64,000 nucleotides of DNA from Chlorophyllum brunneum. Taxonomy: Eukaryota > Basidiomycota > Agaricomycetes > Agaricales > Agaricaceae. This document shows, piece after piece, positions 57,101-64,000 of this stretch (the first letter of the stretch is position 1; each line of letters opens with the position of its first letter). The stretch is from contig OY756140.1 in NCBI GenBank assembly GCA_963576785.1, forward strand, positions 248,001-312,000, written 5' to 3'. The notes beneath the pieces were generated by a model. The model searched no databases. It was given only the letters and a program-made list of their open reading frames with translations, and was not told where the DNA came from. The position numbers were made by a program, and so were the translations under genes.

Positions 57101-60100
57101 TTGGTGGTTTATCAAAAGGTAAACCAGTAGATGGATCTGGAGTATGGAAGACAATAACTTCCAAAGGTATGCTTTGAGAAGTAGAAGATGATGGTTGGTT
57201 TATCTGTTCTTCTTGCTTCTTCCCAACACATTTAGGGAAGTGTTCTTTGCTGAATACAGCTGTTGGAGATGTATAGATTACATTTCCATTTAGGTGTCTC
57301 ATGAAACAATAGTTTTTCCTATCTGATGTCCAACCAAGGAAAATCATGAGTTCTGACTTCACTGTCAGTTTATTGTCTCTTATCTCTTTTGGGAGAAAGA
57401 CATAAGCACCACAGCCAAAGACTCTCTCTTTGGAGATGTCTGGAATCTTCTGGTTCAACACTTCATAAGGTGTTTTCCACATGAGCCGTGATACCAGTAT
57501 TTTATTATAGATATGTATCGCATGATCTATAGAAAACTCCTACCAACCATCAGGAATACAAGCATGATGCCGCATAGCTTCTGCTTTATCTATTAGAGTT
57601 TGGTTCAAGCATTCTGCTCAACCATTTTGTTGATGTATGTGCAGTGCACTAGTCTTATGTATAATCCCTAATGAGTGCAAATGAGATTGCAACTCGTCAG
57701 TGGCACACTTTCCTCCTCTATCAGTACAGAGATATTTTAATTTAGTCTCATATTGAGTCTGAATTAGTACAATGAAATTTTTCATTTCTTCTGCTGCTTC
57801 TGATTTCTTATGGAGGAAGCAAATCTATCCATGAGAGGAAAAGTTGTCCATTATGGTCATGACCTATTTAAGTTTATGGTAAGAAAGAATTGGAAGTTCA
57901 ACTAAATCCAAGTGAATTCTTTTGAATGGACACTTTGTGTATATAGGGTTCTCTCTAAAGGGTTTCTGGTGCATCTTTCCTTTGGTACAACCATCACAGA
58001 CTGGTTTTTGCTCAGGAATCTGCACTGGAGTAAACCCAATTGTATTTTTCTCAAAATAATTGAGGATACAATTAGAGGGATGTCCTAATCTTGTATGTAC
58101 AACTTTGTAGCCAACGATTGGATCTGCAGCCATAGCTGCATGTTCTGAATGTACAATTTTGGTATTAACAAAATGTAAAGTAGTGTTACGACTTGCTGAA
58201 GGATATGCTTGAAGAATAGCATTTTCTTTGCTATTAACTACTACTGATTCGTTGGCATCTGTTCTAATAGTTTTGCTATCTTGGCATAACTGTCCCATTG
58301 ACATTAGTCGTTCAGAGGTTCCTTTTAGAAGGAAGACTAGATATATTAATATCTACGTTGGTTGAACACTGTCAGTCTTCCCGTTATAGACTCTATGCTT
58401 AAGCATAACTGCGCCAAGACCAACTGCATTAAGGTAGGGGCCTTGTGCTCCTACAGTCTTAATTGGGATCGAAACTTCGAGTTCTTCAAAGTTGATGAAG
58501 TCTTCTGCATAAGGGGTATAATGACATAATGCCCCTGAGTCTAATAACCAAACATCACTATATTCTTCTAGTGGTGTTATACTTTGATTATTGCTTAGTG
58601 ATTGAGATCTTATTTGATCCGGTACTCTTAAATACTGATCGGGCATGCATGTGGAGAAGCAAGAAAATTGAGAAGTATTAAAAAACTTCTCATTCATCCA
58701 TTTGCATGTATCAACATAATTATGGGATCCTAAAGATCCCAATAGTGTATTTAAATGCCCGGCCCCCGACATCCCTTCCCCTTGCCCTTGCCCTTCTTCT
58801 TGTGAAGATGGCCAGTTGGCATATTGGTGACAGGACTGTATATCAGGGTTAGTAAGAGTATCTGAGATCGAATCGATCACATACCCAGCTCCTCCCTTCT
58901 TCTTGAAGTCACTTCCATAGTCGGTCAATGAAAGTCTGAGAGACACCTCAGATTGAGGTGTTGAAGCAAATGGTTCGGACTTTGGAGACTTCGAAAGAGG
59001 CTCAGAAGAGGGTCCTACGACATTCACAGGGTTCCTAGGATCGCAAATGTCGTAGGCGACATTCTGAGCCGGTGCCATAAGGTCATTGACCTCCTTCTTG
59101 CTCTCAAGCCACTTGAAGGCTTCATCTACCAACACTGTAAGTGTGGCAGGTTGCCTGTAAGTGGTCTTGTTCTTCTGAGTAAGAGAGTATTTCTTACTCT
59201 GGAATTGCTCTGTCGGAGGGGAGGCCCAAGGAAGAGGAGGGAACTCCTCGTCATAGGTCCTAATAGCCAGAGCTACTATTTCCTCCCGAGGAGGAAGGTA
59301 GAATGGCTGAACCTCTCTGGGTTCAAGCAAGTCACTCCGGGCAACAGAGTCTATGCTTGGGATCTTTACTACATGGTACATAGCCAAATTAATTTTCATC
59401 CCAAATTTGGGAGAAACCAATAAGGTGTATGGTGAACCAAGGGGTAAGAAGAAAGAAAAGCGGACACATGTTGCATTAATATTGGGGTTACTATGCTTTA
59501 GGAACCATTTACTCACCCTTGTGTGTCCCTCACAGGTATAACCTGGGGGGTGACCAGAAGGAATGGAAGATGCACCAGGAGGTATTACCGATTGTCCTTA
59601 TTGGGTATGGGATGAGAGACCTCGTGCATCTGTTGATCATAACAATCGAGGGCACGTTTCTTTGCCATTTGCATTAGCGAAGGACCAGTGATGCAGTTGC
59701 ACCAGGTGATCACCTGTTGGATCCGCAGTGAGTTCTCTAGAAGAGCAGTAAAACATAAGTTTTGTGCTTCAGCACGCACCTTCTTTTCGAGCTCAGCACG
59801 AGCATTCTCTCGTGCCTGCTGGACCTTCTTAGGATTAACCCAAGTAAGAAGCTTTGGTCTCTCACTCACTAGTACACAAGTGGTTGGAGGAGTGGGAGCA
59901 GGAGTGGGTCAAGGCACATCTATGTACCTCATCAGGTCAAAGGGGGTCATTCCTGGACCAGTAAAACGATGGACCGCTGGTTCTGTGGCAGCGGCAAAGC
60001 CTGCCATGGCTTCTGCCATGTGGGCCTGAGGTTTACCCTGGTGCTTCTTGGGCTTCTTCTTCTTTTTCTGGACGTTAATCCAAGTAGGAGTAGGAGGAGA

Positions 60101-63100
60101 AGGCTGAGGGGGCTGCCCACTCAGATTGGCAGGGTGGTAAGGTCCTCTTGCAGGCTGGGCCCTAGTATTACCTCCAGGGTGGAAGTGGTTCCAGGGTGGA
60201 CCAGGGCAAGTCCTGGGGAAGTTGCCCTGAGGGTGAGCTTGGTAGTTGGCAGTAGCAGCAAAAGATGCTTGCTGGTTAGACATGTTAGGTCTTGACCCTT
60301 CACGTCTTGACTATTCAGCATTTATAGCCTGCTGAACTACCTCCTAGGTCATATCCACAACATTGTGATTATTTGCCAATATTGTTTGTGCTACAGCATT
60401 CCAATCAGGTGGTAATGTGTTCAAAGTGATCATTGGACCAAGAACTTCTGGCAATTTTACCTTAGCTGTTTCTAATTGAGAAGCCATTGTTTTCAATTCA
60501 GCTAGATCCATTGCTGGATCTTGATTCCTAGAGATGCACTTTTGCAGCATCCTTTAGAGGATTGAATATACCGCAGCAGGAGAAGGTATCCCAAAGTGGG
60601 TTTTCAAGTCATTCCAGAGGAATCCAGGAGCATCATGCCCATGGAGTAATAGGAAATCAGGTAAGGTGCCATTAATAACAGCCAATGCCTGACCTTGAAG
60701 TTGATCTCTCCTTCTATCCTCCTCCATTAAGGCAGTGGCATTTTTAGGGGAGAGATCCTGATCTATCACAGTCCATCTGGACTGGTCAGAACTAGTGACA
60801 GAAATGAGGGTTAGGGCATCCTGAAGCCTTCTAGACCAGAATGCATAGTTCTTTGGCCCATTGAGCTTAGGCAAACCAGCGACAATATTATTAGTAGACA
60901 TAATATCTTCATCGAGTGTATTTCTTTCTAGAAGAAAATTCTCGTATCAGCAATGATCAAATGCAAGGATAACTCTGCCAGGTAAAGCCCTATCATCCTA
61001 TCTCGGTTAGAGGGGATGATAATGGTTTAACCATTGGTAAGGCTACCAGGGCCCATAACCTGTTGAGGAAACGACTGTCACGAGTTGTTTGCTGGGGGCA
61101 GCAGTAAATGCAGTGGGAGAGAACATAGGGTCTACTCACTGAGATAATAAGCTTCTATCTGATACCTATAGAAAGGTAATTCGGATAGACAGATATTATT
61201 GATAAAGCGGTCAGTATCAGTAGTGTAGAGGTCAAAGTCAAGTAAGTCGGTACTGGTGTTGTACTCAAAGAGATAGGCAATGATGAAGAGGTTGTTCAAT
61301 TGAACAAGATGCAGAACTAGGTCTGCTACATGGGGTTTATATATATATTGTAACATAGGCGAGTTATACTACATAAAGTACTAGGAATACATAGAATGTT
61401 CCTTATGACTCCCTTTAACTGCAGCATAGTGCCTGCGGAGTACTGTGGAACGTAGTATCTAGTCATTGGTACTATGTAGAATAATCTATCAAGTACTTAT
61501 GACTCTCATTGTATGCAGAGCAACTCATAGGAAGTTACTACGGAATGAAGTTACTGGAAAGTAACAGATCAGTCTATTATTATTATAATGACTTCATAGT
61601 CTATTTCTAGAATATGTCCAAAACTTCAACATTAGTAACTTCTTTTCGCACTCCACCCCCGAGATTCGGTATATAGAACATTTTGATTCCGTTTCTAAAT
61701 CTCTCTGGCCTGGACATAGGTTACTTGACCGTTTCTCTACTAATGTATCTTTTATAGGATTCAACCGGGACAACCCTCACCTCTCAAAGACACTTTGGGA
61801 CGATGTAACAACGAATGCGACGAGGGATGCAAAATCCATTACGATTGGTACGGACGGCTCGGTCCACCCCAATCCCAATCCGCTTGCCAGCCAGTTTACG
61901 GCGGCAACCACCATTCGACATCTTGACGGCAGGAACTCTATCATGAAAAGGCTTGGAGGAACCACGTCGATGGACACAGAACTAGTAGCATAGTACTTAG
62001 GTATTACCAAAGTGCTTGCTACTGACGAATATGACCAGGTTGAGCACATTCATGTGTTCACCAACTCCATCGTGGCCTCCCGGCTCCTACTTGACTGTTC
62101 GCCGCATTCCTGCCAATGACAGTCCATCATCACATCGAAGGCACTCCTGGCTTGGTTCAACAAGTCGGACCGTCACTGTCTTTCCTTCTATCACATGCCG
62201 TAAAATGCAAATACGGGATACAAAAAGCCACTCATGACTGGATCCAAATGGTCGTCTGGTCTAACCAGGGTCGAAACCACCAAGTACCGAACTCGATCGA
62301 CTACCTACGCAAGAAGTCCGCGGAATGTGCCATTCACACATGGCAAGCCATGTTCAGGTTCAAGACTTACAGTGGTAACTCCTTCCTCCACCTCCCGGTG
62401 CGAGTGAACGGGGCCTCCGCCTTACCGTCACACATCAAGTCTGGTCCATGGATACAAGAATGTGGATACCAGCCCCAGCTCTTCACAAGAGCTTGTCACG
62501 CCATCCTATGCCATGCCCTGATTGGAGAATATCGACTACAATTCTTTCCTAACGAGGACCTTTCATGCCACCACTGCAACAGTCAAATGGTGCAAATGCG
62601 GTCACACATCCTGTATCATTGTAACAACTTCGATCACCACTTCAGCGTCAACATGATCAAGACCTTCGTCAACTTTTTGCGTCGCAACCCCTCCACATTC
62701 AGCTTCCCCCCGGAACCTGACCGCCCTCGTATCCATGCCGGTTCAATCCCACTGTTACATTGTCATCAAGTCCAAAGGAGGTTTGGGTCTGCGCCTGCGT
62801 AGATTTCCTTTTCTTTTCCCTTTTTTCTTTTGCTCTCCCAGTTATGGATTTCCATTTCATTTCTCTATCTCCCCTTTCCTTGCTCATCTACTATTTTATA
62901 TAGTTTTCATTCTACTTCCATTTCTCCTGTGGTGCCCGGGTAAATACCCGCCCACATGCTATGTACCATCTGATGTTCCCCCTTGTGATTGCGAATAGAT
63001 AGTTTCTCTTCTATCCATTTCTCTCTCTCACTCTCTCTCTTTCTGAATTCCTTTCTTTCCCTTTTTCTGCTGAACGTCGTAGGTACCAAACATCTCTCTA

Positions 63101-64000
63101 GTATACGCGCTAGATGTCAACGAGTCTTGTTGTTGAGGAAACGACCGTAACGAGTTGTTTGCTGGGGGCAGCAGTAAACGCAGTGGGAGAGAACGTAGGG
63201 TCTACTCACCGAGATAATAAGCTTCTATCTGATACCTATAGAAAGGTAATTTGGATAGACAGATATTATTGATGAAGCGGTTAACGTCAGAGGAGTAGAG
63301 GTCAAAGTCGATTAGATCGATTGAGGTATTATACTCAAAGAGATAGGCAATGATGAAGAAGTTGTTCAATTGAACAAGATGCAGAACTAGGTCTGCTACA
63401 TGGGGTTTATATACATATTGTAACATAGGCGAGTCATACTACATAAAATACTAGCATTGCATGGATTGTTCCTTATGACTCCCTTTAACTGCAGCGTAGT
63501 ACCTGCGGAGTACTGCGGAACGTAGTATCTAGTCATTGGTACTATGTAGAATAATCTATCAAGTACTTATGACTCTCATCGTATGCAGAGCAACTCATAG
63601 GAAGTTACTACGGAATGAAGTTACTGGAAAGTAATGGATCAGTCTTATTATTATCATAATGACTTCATAGTCTATTTCTAGAATATGTCCGAAACTTCAA
63701 CACTCGTGGGGTTTGTTTACTTGTAGTTTACTTTCCCTTCTCCGAACTTTCTGTACATTCTACCTTTGTATGTATGTACATGCGGACTGCGTTCGAGCAC
63801 CGCTATATAAATTGTTGAATTAAAAAAAAAAAAAAAAAAAAAAAAACATTAGTAACTTCAGGTCCAAGTTAACAAACTACGGGAGAAACTGCATGGGGTC
63901 ATCAGGCCCATCGACATAGTGAGTCCTTCCCCCATTCATCCATTCTCCTCATTGAAAAATAGTATGTAGGTCCTTGACCATTACCTGAATGCAAACTCAC
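54160..64000 (+). CDS. Partial gene with a transposon-swollen intron; coiled-coil-like product
   Basis: Three coding pieces join in frame: an exon ending at 54225 (LADFQARLLSLEGEAT), an exon at 63862-63918 (VQVNKLREKLHGVIRPIDI), and one from 63970 to the window edge (VLDHYLNANS). The first junction is a GTATCT donor at 54226 and a TTCAG acceptor ending at 63861. Removing the transposons leaves an intron of exactly 55 nt with a CTGAC branch site, normal for this genome. The second intron is 63919-63969. The upstream limit of the first exon is uncertain (an acceptor at about 54160 is likely), and the gene continues past the window. The sequence is helical and charged. Family not recognised. Confidence 0.55.
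54273..54843 (-). repeat. Copia copy 2, 3' LTR
   Basis: 571 bp. It differs from its partner at about eight sites that I could see, six of them in the first 20 bases, suggesting local mutation or conversion there. Confidence 0.93.
54879..60901 (-). pseudogene. Copia copy 2 gag-pol remnants
   Basis: Starting from MSTNNIVAGLPKLNGP at 60901, the same protein as copy 1 can be followed, broken by many stops. Open pieces lie at 60901-60554, 60550-60344, 60283-59909, 59869-59585, 59516-58353, 58304-57864, 57482-56949, 56609-56355, 55934-55740, 55709-55245 and 55187-54879. The protease keeps LLDSGALCHYT and the RT region keeps YVDNSMFIG, where Asp of the catalytic YVDD has become Asn. The site where Gypsy entered copy 1 is intact (GGVGMIDYLYTQKV). 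Compared with copy 1 it has a small in-frame insertion near 58970 (SEPFASTPQSEVSL region). It cannot encode active enzymes. Confidence 0.92.
61061..61631 (-). repeat. Copia copy 2, 5' LTR
   Basis: 571 bp, flanked on its internal side by the conserved initiator-tRNA-type PBS (61048-61060). Confidence 0.93.
61643..63846 (+). mobile_element. 5'-truncated LINE (non-LTR retrotransposon) with RNase H and poly-A tail
   Basis: The insert ends in a 25-A tail (63822-63846) and is flanked by a 13-bp duplication CATTAGTAACTTC. The left copy is itself split by Copia copy 2 (54266-54272 plus 61637-61642) and the right copy is 63847-63859. The plus strand encodes the C-terminal part of a LINE ORF2. This is an RNase H-like domain (ITIGTDGSVHPNPNP, then DTELVA, a former Asp position now Asn in VFTNSIVAS), and further on a Cys/His cluster (SCHHCNSQMVQMRSHILYHC). 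A TAG at about 61992 (one step from CAG) and a frame change near 62115 break it. Endonuclease and RT are missing, as expected from 5' truncation. Confidence 0.85.
63131..63702 (-). repeat. Solo Copia LTR inside the LINE 3' region
   Basis: A single 572-bp LTR of the copy-1 type, TGTTGA...TCAACA, with no internal Copia DNA beside it. Flanks CTTGT and CTCGT differ by one transition, so this is most likely a target duplication left after LTR-LTR recombination of a full element. Orientation follows copies 1 and 2. Confidence 0.92.

Larger units (their letters stand above)
54273..61631 (-). mobile_element. Copia LTR retrotransposon, copy 2, decayed
   Basis: 7359 bp with 571-bp LTRs and a perfect target duplication TTAGT (54268-54272 and 61632-61636). 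It is the same family and orientation as copy 1 but without the Gypsy insertion. The coding region is riddled with stops. Compared with copy 1, many CG sites are TG or CA. The insertion lies inside the left target duplication of the LINE, so it is younger than the LINE. Confidence 0.95.

Noticed and set aside
63202..63426. A 74-residue open frame present on the sense strand of three of the five Copia LTRs
   Set aside because: Its codons run through the TATATAAA promoter box, so the transcript would start inside or after it. A 1-nt difference (CTTAGGT) breaks it in both copy-1 LTRs. Conservation is explained by LTR similarity.
1..64000. CRISPR arrays, bacterial-type operons, riboswitches or biosynthetic gene clusters
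   Set aside because: None seen; the intron-rich eukaryotic gene structure rules out the first two, and neighbouring genes do not form a pathway.

Overview
The window is nuclear DNA of a basidiomycete fungus, most likely an agaricomycete. The reasons are dense 45-75 nt GT-AG introns, families typical of that group (F-box, DUF726, annexin with a Pro-rich head, NRAMP, Utp14), and a mix of Copia, chromodomain Gypsy and LINE elements. Gene models were built by hand from splice signals and codon phase. Those given as CDS with exon lists keep frame throughout.

Left part (1-23.1 kb): an F-box protein (2896-5347), a long gene-poor stretch, an amidohydrolase with a 10-nt microexon (9134-10843), a minus-strand disordered protein (11206-11988), an 11-exon low-complexity protein (12589-14860), an NRAMP metal transporter (15409-17884), UTP14 of the SSU processome on the minus strand (18165-21396), and a Tra2-like RRM/RGG protein (22025-23110).

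Middle (23.4-38.3 kb): a minus-strand membrane-protein gene is split by a young Copia element (23632-37418). A chromodomain Gypsy element (25810-32254) sits inside that Copia with a perfect 5-bp target duplication. The Gypsy has a third ORF, a 12-nt self-priming signal, and stop codons explained by C-to-T change. The Copia primer-binding site matches the anticodon-loop part of initiator tRNA-Met.

38.4-51 kb: a patch of decaying and duplicated genes. It holds a DUF726 hydrolase with several lesions, a frameshifted membrane protein, an annexin-like remnant near an intact annexin (48987-51010), and an OB-fold gene with one in-frame TGA plus an inverted partial copy. Two small coiled-coil genes with very short introns lie between them.

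Right part (52.3-64 kb): a seven-TM protein (52338-53548), then a gene whose inferred 55-nt intron has grown to about 9.6 kb. A 5'-truncated LINE inserted first (13-bp target duplication), a second CpG-decayed Copia then landed in the LINE's left duplication, and a solo Copia LTR lies in the LINE 3' region.
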